Shown here: positions 8,398 to 15,603 of the stretch, one piece after another | Numbering within the stretch: the first letter of the stretch is position 1 | Layout: each line of letters begins with the position of its first letter | NCBI GenBank assembly: GCA_003241475.1 | Contig: QFQB01000020.1 | Span: forward strand, 1 to 28,708 | DNA length: 28,708 nt | Direction of reading: 5' to 3' | Source: Micavibrio aeruginosavorus | Lineage (GTDB): Bacteria; Pseudomonadota; Alphaproteobacteria; Micavibrionales; Micavibrionaceae | Program-made: the position numbers and the translations under genes | The notes under the pieces: model-generated | The model's input: the letters and a program-made list of their open reading frames with translations, nothing else | Database searches by the model: none | Told to the model about the DNA's origin: nothing

Positions 8398-8919
8398 TCA
8401 ACCGCACCACACGCGCGCGACAATACCCTCTTCCTTGTCCGTTACCACATTGATGCGGTCGGGATTGTGATCCATCGTCATCATGGAATCCGGCTTGAGG
8501 ATGCGGAACGGACGGCCGGTTTCCTTGATCGCGACTTCATCGACCGCTTTGCCGACCCATGCCTCAAAATCGCAGGCCTTGTCGGTAAAAACGGCGCGCG
8601 ATGGCGGCGGCACATCGGAATGGGGAATTTCGTCTTCGGTCACGGCCTCTGCGCCGGGGGAGCCTTCATCCATACTGGGAACGTCATCTGTCACGCTCTG
8701 CGCATCGGCAGGCGGTGTTATGGATGGTGGCAAGTCCTGCCCAGCGTCTTGTGTTGGGGAAATGGACACAGGAGCCTCCCCACCCGCCTGCGGCTCCTGT
8801 GCACTTGTAGCCACGGTTTCTTGCGTCGTGTCCGTGTCATCAGACGGCGCATCGCAAGCCATGGGCAACAATCCCATAAACGCGACGGCGGCAATGGTTA
8901 AGAATTTTCGGGTGGACAT
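8398..8919 (-). CDS. Putative lipoprotein with peptidase inhibitor I78-type domain
   Basis: 173 aa from ATG 8919, chosen because AAAGGAGA sits upstream and the protein then begins with a classic export signal (MSTRKF then a hydrophobic core) ending in PMAC. Cys22 is the likely lipid-attachment site, though the lipobox is imperfect (Pro at -3). Residues 23-110 are an acidic Pro/Thr/Ser linker. The C-terminal ~60 residues match the I78 inhibitor family (elastase inhibitor type): Cys116, W121-V-G, RPFRILKPDS, the T-x-D-x-x-P-D-R-I-N core (148-156) and a terminal WCG with Cys172. Such proteins block serine proteases in the periplasm or at the cell surface. The domain assignment is from recalled family pattern. 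Confidence 0.8.
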   Translation of the reverse strand: MSTRKFLTIAAVAFMGLLPMACDAPSDDTDTTQETVATSAQEPQAGGEAPVSISPTQDAGQDLPPSITPPADAQSVTDDVPSMDEGSPGAEAVTEDEIPHSDVPPPSRAVFTDKACDFEAWVGKAVDEVAIKETGRPFRILKPDSMMTMDHNPDRINVVTDKEEGIVARVWCG

Positions 8920-8995
8920 GGGAGGTCTCCTTTGTTGAAGAGCGCTCAATTTAGGCCTTCAGACCAACCGGGTCCACGAAAAAAGGTTAAAAATC

Positions 8996-9024
8996 TTGTT
9001 TTCATAATGATTTTGAGTTATAAC
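8996..9024 (+). promoter_or_regulatory. Candidate promoter for the exported-protein cluster
   Basis: TTGTTT (8996-9001), a 17-nt spacer and TATAAC (9019-9024), 40 nt before ATG 9065. The -10 is strong and the -35 weak. It would drive the three genes 9065-11054. Confidence 0.5.
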
Positions 9025-9064
9025 ATCCGGGCTTCCAAAGAACAAAAAACAGGGTGTAACGAGA

Positions 9065-9919
9065 ATGCGTAAGAGAACGAAACTGGCGTTGGGTGCAGGC
9101 GGTCTGGGCGTGATGGTGGCGGGTATCTCCTTGCTGTCAGGTAGCCCCGACAAACAAGACGCCGGCAAAGCGGCTCCCGAACAAGCCGTTGGAAACGATA
9201 CCGAGTCCCAAATCGCCGCAGAAATCAACGGCATCCGCCAATACGCCCTGCCCAATTGGACCGAACTCAAAGACAACGACGGCAATGGCACCGGTGTTAT
9301 GGTTCAAGGCTGCGTGGAAGCGCCGCTCGGCAATTCAAAATTTCCGGCCGATTCCGCCAGCGGACAAATGGAAGTCATGGCCAGCGACGGCGACAGCTTC
9401 CGCATGAACGGCATCATCCCCAGCAAGGGCGCCGTCTACAGCGGCGTGCGCGGCAATAACGACGGCAATGCTCTTTCATGCACCGTTGATTGGAAAAAAA
9501 CGGATGGCACAAATTCATCGCCTCAGGCGGATACCTATGCCGCAGGCTTAAAGGATGAACCAAGCTCTGCCCCGCCGCCGGTTGCGAAACAGAAACCCGA
9601 TGTTTTCAGGATGTATCAGGTTAAAGATGCCTTTGCCTATGTAACCAATGCAGACCTCAAGAAAGTCGCTACATTGACGCGCGGCTCTTGCGTGTCCGCC
9701 AAATCTTTCGACAACTCCACCATGCTGGCAACGGTAAAGTTCGACAACGGCGGCCCGCAATTCACTACGAAAGGCGATGGCATTGATGGAACGTTTTACA
9801 TGGTGAATAAAAGTGCGCTTCAACCCGCCCCATCAACCATGAAACGTTGCTTCGCCTCAGGCGATTACGCCGGCAAGCCCAAAGCGGGCGGCCTCAACCT
9901 TAACTTGGGACAGCCATAA
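9065..9919 (+). CDS. Unknown exported/anchored protein with a Cys-bracketed SH3-like unit
   Basis: 284 aa. The N-terminus is basic then hydrophobic (MRKRTKLALGAGGLGVMVAG), a signal or membrane anchor, followed by an acidic/Ala linker. The C-terminal part (about 205-265) has the pattern L-x-x-G-x-C-V, then a TVKF strand, S-A-L-x-P and a second Cys (TMKRC). The same arrangement occurs in the next gene. By eye it looks like a small SH3-like beta barrel closed by a disulfide. The first half contains another Cys pair (GCVEAP and ALSC) that may be a diverged copy. It ends in GQP, like the next protein, and the following ATG is 1 nt after the stop. Function unknown. Confidence 0.75.
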   Translation: MRKRTKLALGAGGLGVMVAGISLLSGSPDKQDAGKAAPEQAVGNDTESQIAAEINGIRQYALPNWTELKDNDGNGTGVMVQGCVEAPLGNSKFPADSASGQMEVMASDGDSFRMNGIIPSKGAVYSGVRGNNDGNALSCTVDWKKTDGTNSSPQADTYAAGLKDEPSSAPPPVAKQKPDVFRMYQVKDAFAYVTNADLKKVATLTRGSCVSAKSFDNSTMLATVKFDNGGPQFTTKGDGIDGTFYMVNKSALQPAPSTMKRCFASGDYAGKPKAGGLNLNLGQP

Positions 9920-9920
9920 T

Positions 9921-10619
9921 ATGCGCATAAAAAAACCATCCGTTTTATCGAGCCTCGGCGCTTTCGCCTTAAGCGCCTGCAGCTGCCAGCCGACGCAGCC
10001 TGCTGCGGAACAGGAAAAACCTGTATCGAAGGAATTCTTCACGCTCGGCACCGATGCCTATATCAACTTGAAGGACGCGGAATATAAAAACACGTCGATC
10101 TATTTGAACACGGGCGATTGCGTGAAAATAGATCCGGCCAATCAATCCACGGCACAGACCGGCAAGACAGCCGTTCAATTCACCTACCAAGGAAAAACTC
10201 TCAAAACGCAGATCGAATCTTCCTTCTTGAAGCCATCGACCATCGACAGTCAGACACAATGCAATGCGACCATGAATGTGAAAAAGATTACGCCCGTAGA
10301 TCAAAGGCCGGAAAATGTTCTCCCGCGCCTTTACGTCGTGGGCAAAAACGATGCGTCCTTGCCGATTTATCCGACGCGCGATGAAGGTGCCTCGCCTTCG
10401 GGAAATGCCTTCAGCAATGCTTGCGTGAGCGTCGATAACAAGGACCATGGCGTTTCGAGGGTAGGCATCACTATCCGCAACGCGGCGGGCGTCGTCGCGC
10501 ACGGATTCATGAACCCGATGACCCTCTATGCGCAGGACAACACCGCCAACACGCCGGAAAAGGTTGCGGCTTGCCGCGGAGAGTATGAGATGTTCTCGCC
10601 GTCCGTGGGACAACCGTAA
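9921..10619 (+). CDS. Unknown lipoprotein with two Cys-bracketed SH3-like units
   Basis: 232 aa. The signal peptide ends in the lipobox LSAC (Cys20), so the protein is probably a lipid-anchored periplasmic or outer-membrane protein. Unit 1 (about 55-115) reads Y-L-N-T-G-D-C-V, then AVQFTYQGK, S-F-L-K-P and a closing Cys. Unit 2 (about 165-222) reads NACVSV, then GITIRNAAGVVAHGF, P-M-T-L and a closing Cys. These mirror the C-terminal unit of the upstream protein. It starts 1 nt after the previous stop and is followed after 3 nt by a paralogue with an almost identical signal peptide, so the three form one operon. Function unknown; envelope binding is plausible. Confidence 0.78.
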   Translation: MRIKKPSVLSSLGAFALSACSCQPTQPAAEQEKPVSKEFFTLGTDAYINLKDAEYKNTSIYLNTGDCVKIDPANQSTAQTGKTAVQFTYQGKTLKTQIESSFLKPSTIDSQTQCNATMNVKKITPVDQRPENVLPRLYVVGKNDASLPIYPTRDEGASPSGNAFSNACVSVDNKDHGVSRVGITIRNAAGVVAHGFMNPMTLYAQDNTANTPEKVAACRGEYEMFSPSVGQP

Positions 10620-10622
10620 AAC

Positions 10623-11054
10623 ATGCGCGCGAAGGCTCCTTCCGTTTTGTCGAGCCTTGGCGCCTTTGCGCTGGGCGCCTGCAGCTGTCAGCCGGCGCAA
10701 CCGCCTGCGCAAAAGGAAAAGACAGAAGCGCCTCCACCACCCCACACAACCTATTTTTACGTCGGTAATGATCCACTTAGCATCGGCGACAAGCCGCGCT
10801 TTGGGGCCTCTACCGTGGCGCTGGTTTATCCGCAATCGTGCGGACAAGTGAACGGCGTGGAAACCAACGGCTTTTTGAAACTCACTTTTGTCGATGCGCA
10901 AGGCCGGACCGTAACCGGCTATACCGAACAAGCTGGAACTTTTATGAAAGAAGTCATGGTCGGTGATCCCTGCCCCGCCGCATTCGACACCCGCGCGCAA
11001 TTGGATGAGACTGCCGCGGCCTACCGCAAACTTGAGGCCATGACGCCGAAGTAA
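10623..11054 (+). CDS. Unknown small lipoprotein, paralogue of the preceding gene
   Basis: 143 aa. The first ~30 residues are nearly identical to those of the gene before (PSVLSSLGAFAL-x-ACSCQP), with lipobox LGAC, and the DNA similarity is also high there. A Pro-rich linker follows, then a single domain with Cys pair (QSCGQV and GDPC) and a strand GFLKLTFVDAQGR that aligns loosely with the SH3-like unit of its neighbours. The rest has diverged. It probably arose by tandem duplication. It is the last gene of the cluster; only a weak hairpin precedes lepA. Function unknown. Confidence 0.75.
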   Translation: MRAKAPSVLSSLGAFALGACSCQPAQPPAQKEKTEAPPPPHTTYFYVGNDPLSIGDKPRFGASTVALVYPQSCGQVNGVETNGFLKLTFVDAQGRTVTGYTEQAGTFMKEVMVGDPCPAAFDTRAQLDETAAAYRKLEAMTPK

Positions 11055-11107
11055 GGGCGCCATTCACGCCTTGCTTTTGGGGGCGGTTTTCCGTACATTC
11101 CGGCCCC

Positions 11108-12931
11108 ATGAGCACGCACCCGAAAACCAAGCCTTTGGACCAGATCCGCAATTTCGCAATCATCGCGCACATCGATCACGGAAAATCGACCCTTGCCGAC
11201 CGCCTGATCCAGACCTGCGGCGGCCTCGAGGCGCGCGAGATGACCGAGCAGGTCCTCGACAACATGGACATCGAAAAAGAGCGCGGCATCACCATCAAGG
11301 CGCAGACGGTGCGCCTCGCCTACAAAGCCAAGGACGGCATCGAATACCAGCTCAATCTGATGGATACGCCGGGCCACGTGGATTTCGCATACGAAGTCTC
11401 CCGCTCCCTCGCTTCTTGCGAAGGCTCCATCCTCGTTGTCGATGCCTCCCAAGGCGTCGAGGCGCAAACGCTGGCCAACGTCTATCAGGCGCTCGACAAC
11501 AACCACGAAATCATTCCGACCATCAACAAGATCGACCTGCCCGCCGCCGACCCCGAGCGCGCCAAGCAGCAGATCGAGGACGTGATCGGACTTGATGCTT
11601 CCGACGCCGTTCTGGTGAGCGGCAAGAGCGGCATCGGCATTCCCGACCTTCTGGAGGCCATCGTCACGCGCCTGCCCGCGCCCAAGGGCGATACCGAAGC
11701 GCCGACGAAAGCGCTCCTCGTGGACTCTTGGTACGATGCCTATCTCGGCGTCGTCATCCTTGTGCGCGTGATCGACGGATACCTGAAAAAAGGCCAGAAG
11801 ATCCGCTTCATGCAAACGGGTGCAACGCGTGAAATCGACCGTGTGGGTATGTTCACGCCGAAAAAAGTCGCGCTCGACGCGCTCGGTCCCGGCGAGATGG
11901 GATTCATCACCGCCGCAATCAAAGACATTTCCGATACGCTTGTCGGCGATACGATCACGGATGAGCGCAAGCCCGCCGCCGAAGCGTTGCCCGGGTTCAA
12001 GCCAAGCGTGCCGATGGTGTTTTGCTCCCTCTTCCCTGCAGATTCATCCGAATTTGAAAAACTGCGCGAGAGCATCGGCAAGCTGAAACTCAATGATGCC
12101 TCGTTGCATTACGAGCCGGAAAATTCCCAAGCGCTCGGCATGGGTTTCCGTTGCGGATTCCTTGGTCTCTTGCACATGGAAATTATTCAAGAACGTCTGG
12201 ACCGTGAATTCAACCTCGACCTCATCCCCACCGCGCCGAGCGTGGTGTACAAGGTCTACCTGACCGATGGCACGCAGATCGATCTTTATAACCCTGCGGA
12301 CATGCCGGACGTATCGCGCATCGAAAAAATCGAAGAGCCGTTCATCAAGGCCACCATCATGACGCCGGATGAATATGTCGGCCCGCTCCTACAACTGTGT
12401 CAGGAACGCCGCGGACGGCAGGTGGAACTGACCTATGTCGGCGCGCGCGCGATGCTGGTTTACAATCTGCCGCTGAACGAAGTGGTGTTCGATTTCTATG
12501 ACCGTTTAAAATCCATCTCACGCGGCTATGCCTCGTTCGATTACGTTCTGGATTCTTACGTCGAGGGCGACCTTATCAAGATGGATATTCTGGTCAACGC
12601 CGAACCTGTCGACGCGCTGTCGATGATGGTGCACAGGTCACAGGCCGAGCGCAGAGGCCGCGGCATGTGCGAGCGTTTAAAAGAATTGATCCCCCGCCAG
12701 ATGTTCAAGATCGCCATTCAGGCCGCCATCGGCGCGAAATTCATTGCGCGTGAAGACATCTCCGCGATGCGCAAGGACGTGACGGCGAAATGCTATGGCG
12801 GCGATGCGACGCGCAAACGCAAACTGCTGGAGAAGCAGAAAAAGGGCAAGGCCAAGATGCGCCAATACGGCAACGTCGAAATCCCGCAGAGCGCGTTTAT
12901 CGCCGCACTCAAGATGGGGGATGAGAAATAG
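11108..12931 (+). CDS. lepA: Elongation factor 4 (LepA), ribosome-associated GTPase
   Basis: 607 aa, close to the usual ~600. It is a translational GTPase that acts on the ribosome. G-domain motifs are intact: P-loop AHIDHGKS (20-27), DTPGHVDF with the catalytic His90, and NKIDLP (140-145). EF-G-like domains follow, and the LepA-specific C-terminal region is present: KKGKAKMRQYG, then IPQSAFIAALK. ATG 11108 gives the typical MST...LDQIRNFAIIAHIDHGK start. It is probably monocistronic here; the following gene differs sharply in base composition. Confidence 0.98.
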   Translation: MSTHPKTKPLDQIRNFAIIAHIDHGKSTLADRLIQTCGGLEAREMTEQVLDNMDIEKERGITIKAQTVRLAYKAKDGIEYQLNLMDTPGHVDFAYEVSRSLASCEGSILVVDASQGVEAQTLANVYQALDNNHEIIPTINKIDLPAADPERAKQQIEDVIGLDASDAVLVSGKSGIGIPDLLEAIVTRLPAPKGDTEAPTKALLVDSWYDAYLGVVILVRVIDGYLKKGQKIRFMQTGATREIDRVGMFTPKKVALDALGPGEMGFITAAIKDISDTLVGDTITDERKPAAEALPGFKPSVPMVFCSLFPADSSEFEKLRESIGKLKLNDASLHYEPENSQALGMGFRCGFLGLLHMEIIQERLDREFNLDLIPTAPSVVYKVYLTDGTQIDLYNPADMPDVSRIEKIEEPFIKATIMTPDEYVGPLLQLCQERRGRQVELTYVGARAMLVYNLPLNEVVFDFYDRLKSISRGYASFDYVLDSYVEGDLIKMDILVNAEPVDALSMMVHRSQAERRGRGMCERLKELIPRQMFKIAIQAAIGAKFIAREDISAMRKDVTAKCYGGDATRKRKLLEKQKKGKAKMRQYGNVEIPQSAFIAALKMGDEK

Positions 12932-12982
12932 CCTTTAAAAGAACCCTTTCTCAAAAGGTAATAACCGATTACATTTAATAAA

Positions 12983-13843
12983 ATGACATCAGAATTTATT
13001 ATCTATTGTGATGAATCCGATAAAACCGGAAAACACTTTTCTAATTTTTATGGGGGCCTTCTTTTAGACTCTAAAAATCTAGATAGAATAACTAAATCTT
13101 TAAAAGACAAAAAATTAGAACTAAATCTCCTAAAAGAACTCAAATGGCAAAGAGTAACTGAGCCCTATCTTAGTAAATATATGGCCGCCATAGACTTATT
13201 CTTTGAGTTTATAAAAAGCGGTGATTTAAAAATCCGCCTTATGTTTACGCAAAACATTCACAAACCGACTGGACTCTCCAGAGAACAGCAAGAAAACGAA
13301 TTTACAATTCTATACTATCAATTCATTAAGAACGGATTTGGCTTAAGGCACATTCCTTCTGAAAACGCACCCGTTAATTTAAAGATATTCTTAGACAATT
13401 TACCTGAAACAAAACCTAGATGTGAAAGATTTAAAGCTTTTTTACGCTCTCTTGAGCAAACAAAAAGCTTTAGAAATATTCCCATTCTTATAAAAAATGA
13501 AAATATTGCAGAAGTAGATTCCGAAAAGCATATTTTACTACAGCTTCTAGATGTTGTTCTGGGCTCAATGTCTTTTCGTCTTAACGATAAACATTTACTA
13601 AAGCCTGCAGGAAAATTGCGCCGAGGAAAAAGAACTATAGCCAAAGAAAAATTGTACGATCACATTCGCAATCATATCTGCGATATACATGGAAAACATT
13701 TCAATGTGGGCATAACAACTGGATTTAAGGGCGAAATGAGTAACTCTTGGAATTACCCTTACAGTCATTGGCTTTTTGTTCCAAAAAACCGACTAACTGA
13801 CACCTCAGAGTCAAAAAAGAAGCTAAAAAATAAAAACCCCTGA
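12983..13843 (+). CDS. DUF3800 family protein (AT-rich, probably acquired)
   Basis: 286 aa. The N-terminal strand carries the family's Y-C-D-E-S motif (residues 8-12), and LLDVVLGSM in the second half resembles the second acidic motif. The family is thought to have an RNase H-like fold, and its activity is not established. Many members occur beside mobile or defence genes. Base composition is far more AT-rich than lepA on one side or the XRE gene on the other, and the ribosome site is weak, both signs of horizontal transfer. Its TGA stop lies within the left arm of a strong RNA hairpin (13837-13893). DUF3800 genes are known to be accompanied by several classes of structured RNA. Confidence 0.85.
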   Translation: MTSEFIIYCDESDKTGKHFSNFYGGLLLDSKNLDRITKSLKDKKLELNLLKELKWQRVTEPYLSKYMAAIDLFFEFIKSGDLKIRLMFTQNIHKPTGLSREQQENEFTILYYQFIKNGFGLRHIPSENAPVNLKIFLDNLPETKPRCERFKAFLRSLEQTKSFRNIPILIKNENIAEVDSEKHILLQLLDVVLGSMSFRLNDKHLLKPAGKLRRGKRTIAKEKLYDHIRNHICDIHGKHFNVGITTGFKGEMSNSWNYPYSHWLFVPKNRLTDTSESKKKLKNKNP

Positions 13844-13893
13844 TCTAACTACAATGACTCCCACGTAAACGTGGGCATTCGCTAGATCAGAGG
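13837..13893 (+). ncRNA. Candidate DUF3800-associated structured RNA
   Basis: A three-tier hairpin. The outer stem is CTGATCTA (13840-13847) with TAGATCAG (13883-13890), extended by two C-G pairs past one mismatch. The middle stem is AATG (13853-13856) with CATT (13876-13879). The tip is CCCACG (13860-13865) with CGTGGG (13870-13875) over a TAAA loop. Internal loops ACTAC/CGC and a one-sided ACT bulge separate the tiers. There is no U-run, so it is not an ordinary terminator. It overlaps the stop codon of the DUF3800 gene, so it would be part of that mRNA or processed from it. Comparative work has described several 'DUF3800' RNA motifs; which one this is, I cannot tell. Confidence 0.65.
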
Positions 13894-14038
13894 TATCTTG
13901 ACTTTACGCTGATTTGCAAACCCTGTCAATTTACGTAAATAAATAACTTTCTTTTTCAACAGGTTAGGATAAAAAACTATAAAAATTTTGTCGTTTTGTC
14001 AGTAGTTCTATTGGCAAAAGATTCGGAATTTAGAGCCC

Positions 14039-14254
14039 TTACAAAACCTTCCGGTAATCAAACCCCACTAGTTTCGCAATCTCAATCAACTCCACCACAT
14101 CGAGGCGGCGTTCGCCGTTTTCCACCTTCGACACATAAGACTGCGGCTTCTTGAGTTTTTTGGCCAGTTCCGCCTGCGTCATCCCCGCCTCTTTGCGCGC
14201 CTGCGCCAGCGCGGCGAGCAGTTCCTTATATTCCTTGCGATGGATTGATTTCAC
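14039..14254 (-). CDS. XRE/Cro-type helix-turn-helix regulator
   Basis: 71 aa from GTG 14254. This start follows an AAGAGAAAAGGG ribosome site and gives the usual short lead-in of the family (KSIHRKEYKELLAALAQARK). GTG 14287 is in frame but poorly placed. The HTH reads AGMTQAELAKKLKKPQSYVS then KVENGERRLDVVELIEIA, a complete lambda-repressor-like DNA-binding domain with no other domain. It is divergent from the small membrane-protein gene at 14334. A cluster of GGAT/ATCC repeats between them is a candidate operator, so autoregulation is likely. Confidence 0.85.
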   Translation of the reverse strand: MKSIHRKEYKELLAALAQARKEAGMTQAELAKKLKKPQSYVSKVENGERRLDVVELIEIAKLVGFDYRKVL

Positions 14255-14304
14255 CGGATGCCCTTTTCTCTTGCAAAAGCCCGGCACATCAATTAAACCC
14301 GTTT

Positions 14305-14326
14305 TAGGATTATCCCAAAATAGGAT
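14305..14326. promoter_or_regulatory. Candidate operator of the XRE regulator
   Basis: TAGGAT occurs at 14305-14310 and again at 14321-14326, and ATCC (14312-14315) lies between them, making GGATTATCC and ATCC-N7-GGAT inverted repeats. The block sits between the divergent XRE and small-membrane-protein genes, where an autoregulatory site would be expected. The second TAGGAT also works as a ribosome site for ATG 14334. Confidence 0.4.
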
Positions 14327-14333
14327 ATTTAAT

Positions 14334-14453
14334 ATGAACCATGAAAAAACCCGTTCCGCCTTGGTGATCGCGATGCTTTTCTTCTATTTTGTCGGCGCGG
14401 CCTTCGGGCTGACGCTCGGCTGGTTTGTGTGGAGCGTGCAAGCCTTCGGGTAA
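14334..14453 (+). CDS. Small single-pass membrane protein
   Basis: 39 aa. The only feature is one membrane span of about 22 residues (ALVIAMLFFYFVGAAFG onward) after a short charged N-terminus MNHEKTRSA. AGGA lies 7 nt upstream of the ATG. It is divergent from the XRE regulator and shares its upstream region. No family recognised. A larger frame extends upstream, but it overlaps the XRE gene antisense, so I use the internal ATG. Confidence 0.55.
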   Translation: MNHEKTRSALVIAMLFFYFVGAAFGLTLGWFVWSVQAFG

Positions 14454-14527
14454 TGGCCCATCATGCCCTGCATGCCTTTTCAGGCCCGCTTCATCGAACC
14501 AAATCGCCGCCCGCGCGTTCGCGGTCT

Positions 14528-14974
14528 ATGATGATCAGAAATCCCACACGCTCGCGCATGCCCGACAACGAACATGAAACCGTCATGAAAGAGGGCCGCA
14601 TGCGCAGCATGCATTCCGGCCACATGGCCAAGGTCGTGGTGCTTGCCATAGCCGCCTTTATCGTTGTCGCCGTCATGTTTACGGGTTTTACATCGGTTGT
14701 CGGCACGGGCGCCGGATCAAACGCAAGCCCGCTCCCGCGCTTTGCCGATGTGCCGGTCAGCGCCCCGAACGAAGGCGGCGGGCAAAGCCAGAACGTCGTA
14801 CAACCCTCGCAACAACAGCCTACTTCCCCCGAAGAACAGGCCATGGACGATCTGCACGAGCGGCAAAGGCTGGAGCAGGAGCGCGAAAGGCTGTTGCAGG
14901 AACAGCGCGAGGCTATCCCCTCCCTGCTCCCCGAAAAGCCACCCAAACCCGTCGATCTTGGCCCCGCCCGATAA
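14528..14974 (+). CDS. Membrane-anchored protein with a Glu/Arg coiled coil
   Basis: Up to 148 aa. One transmembrane segment (KVVVLAIAAFIVVAVMFTGF) is followed by a Ser/Pro/Gln-rich stretch, a highly charged helix (EEQAMDDLHERQRLEQERER...) and a Pro-rich end. The topology is probably N-in, with the coil outside the inner membrane. The start is uncertain: ATG 14528/14531 has no ribosome site, whereas ATG 14600 has AAAGAGGG just upstream and gives MRSMHSGHMAK before the span. The general layout resembles small envelope or secretion-accessory proteins, but no family is recognised. Confidence 0.6.
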   Translation: MMIRNPTRSRMPDNEHETVMKEGRMRSMHSGHMAKVVVLAIAAFIVVAVMFTGFTSVVGTGAGSNASPLPRFADVPVSAPNEGGGQSQNVVQPSQQQPTSPEEQAMDDLHERQRLEQERERLLQEQREAIPSLLPEKPPKPVDLGPAR

Positions 14975-15329
14975 GACATACCTAATATTAGAACCCCGCG
15001 CACGGGCCGCACGACCCGCCCGCCATCAAAAGAACACCGGAAATGCGCTATTTTTGCCACAGTAAGCGGTGATTTATAAGGCGCGCGTATAAAATTTCGC
15101 GCTGCAAAAGGAATCTTGTTGCGACCGCAGGAGCGTTTCTGTATTTTCTATAACACTCATGTTTGGCCAAAAACAGGGTTTAAGCCCTTGTGTTCACCAC
15201 GTTGTTTGCTCGTGGCGCGCGAATTCTTGTCGCGCTTGCGGAGGACAGATGGTAAAGCGCAAGCGTTTTGAAAACGGCTGGCGGAATTGTCCGTCATCCG
15301 CAACTTACTACTCAAAAGGAGATAGGCAA
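14975..15329 (+). other. Intergenic/leader region with hairpins upstream of the zinc-ribbon gene
   Basis: 355 bases. CCACG/CGTGG and CGCTTGCG (about 15234-15241) with CGCAAGCG (about 15259-15266) can form hairpins. The loop of the second holds GGAGGACAG followed by ATG 15249, a ribosome site and start codon in frame with the gene at 15330. In-frame translation from 15249 would add 27 residues. The region could be a regulated leader. I see no promoter boxes I would defend. Confidence 0.4.
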
Positions 15330-15575
15330 ATGGTACGTAACGCACTCGATAAAATTGTAAACTGGTTTTCCCCTGAACTGTCCTGCGCTGATTGCGAGCG
15401 CAAACTCGAAGTTTGCGAATACGAAGGCGCATACTGCCCGCACTGCATGATCAACGGCGCTCCTGAAAAAGCGAAACCGCAATTGGTCGCAGCATCTCAA
15501 AATGTTCCGGTTGCCGTCGGCGTTGCCACAGCAACTGCAGCCATTGCCGTGGTTGTCGTCCCCCTCTTCTTGTAA
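15330..15575 (+). CDS. Small zinc-ribbon protein with C-terminal membrane anchor
   Basis: 81 aa from ATG 15330, which has a strong AAGGAGATAGG ribosome site. Two CxxC knuckles, CADC (about residue 19) and CPHC (about 37), form a zinc-ribbon-like element; zinc binding is inferred. The C-terminus is a run of Val/Ala/Ile long enough to span the membrane (VPVAVGVATATAAIAVVVV), so the ribbon would face the cytoplasm in a tail-anchored arrangement. No specific family recognised. An alternative in-frame start at 15249 gives a basic extension. Confidence 0.7.
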   Translation: MVRNALDKIVNWFSPELSCADCERKLEVCEYEGAYCPHCMINGAPEKAKPQLVAASQNVPVAVGVATATAAIAVVVVPLFL

Positions 15576-15603
15576 GAGAAACGACAACCCCTTTTGAAGC
15601 GAA

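Noticed and set aside
9969..11063. A 364-codon minus-strand frame opposite the lipoprotein genes
   Set aside because: The + strand genes have lipoboxes, paralogy and tight spacing. The minus translation is Arg/His-rich and matches nothing.
13837..13893. The same hairpin as an insertion-sequence end or CRISPR repeat
   Set aside because: Only one copy is in the window; there is no transposase, no spacers and no cas gene.
13844..13900. The hairpin after the DUF3800 gene as a plain terminator
   Set aside because: There is no U-run after either arm, and the multi-tier structure with internal loops is unlike an intrinsic terminator.
15159..15329. Long N-terminal extension of the zinc-ribbon gene
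   Set aside because: The start at 15330 has a far better ribosome site, and the extension lacks a credible start except ATG 15249, which is reported separately.
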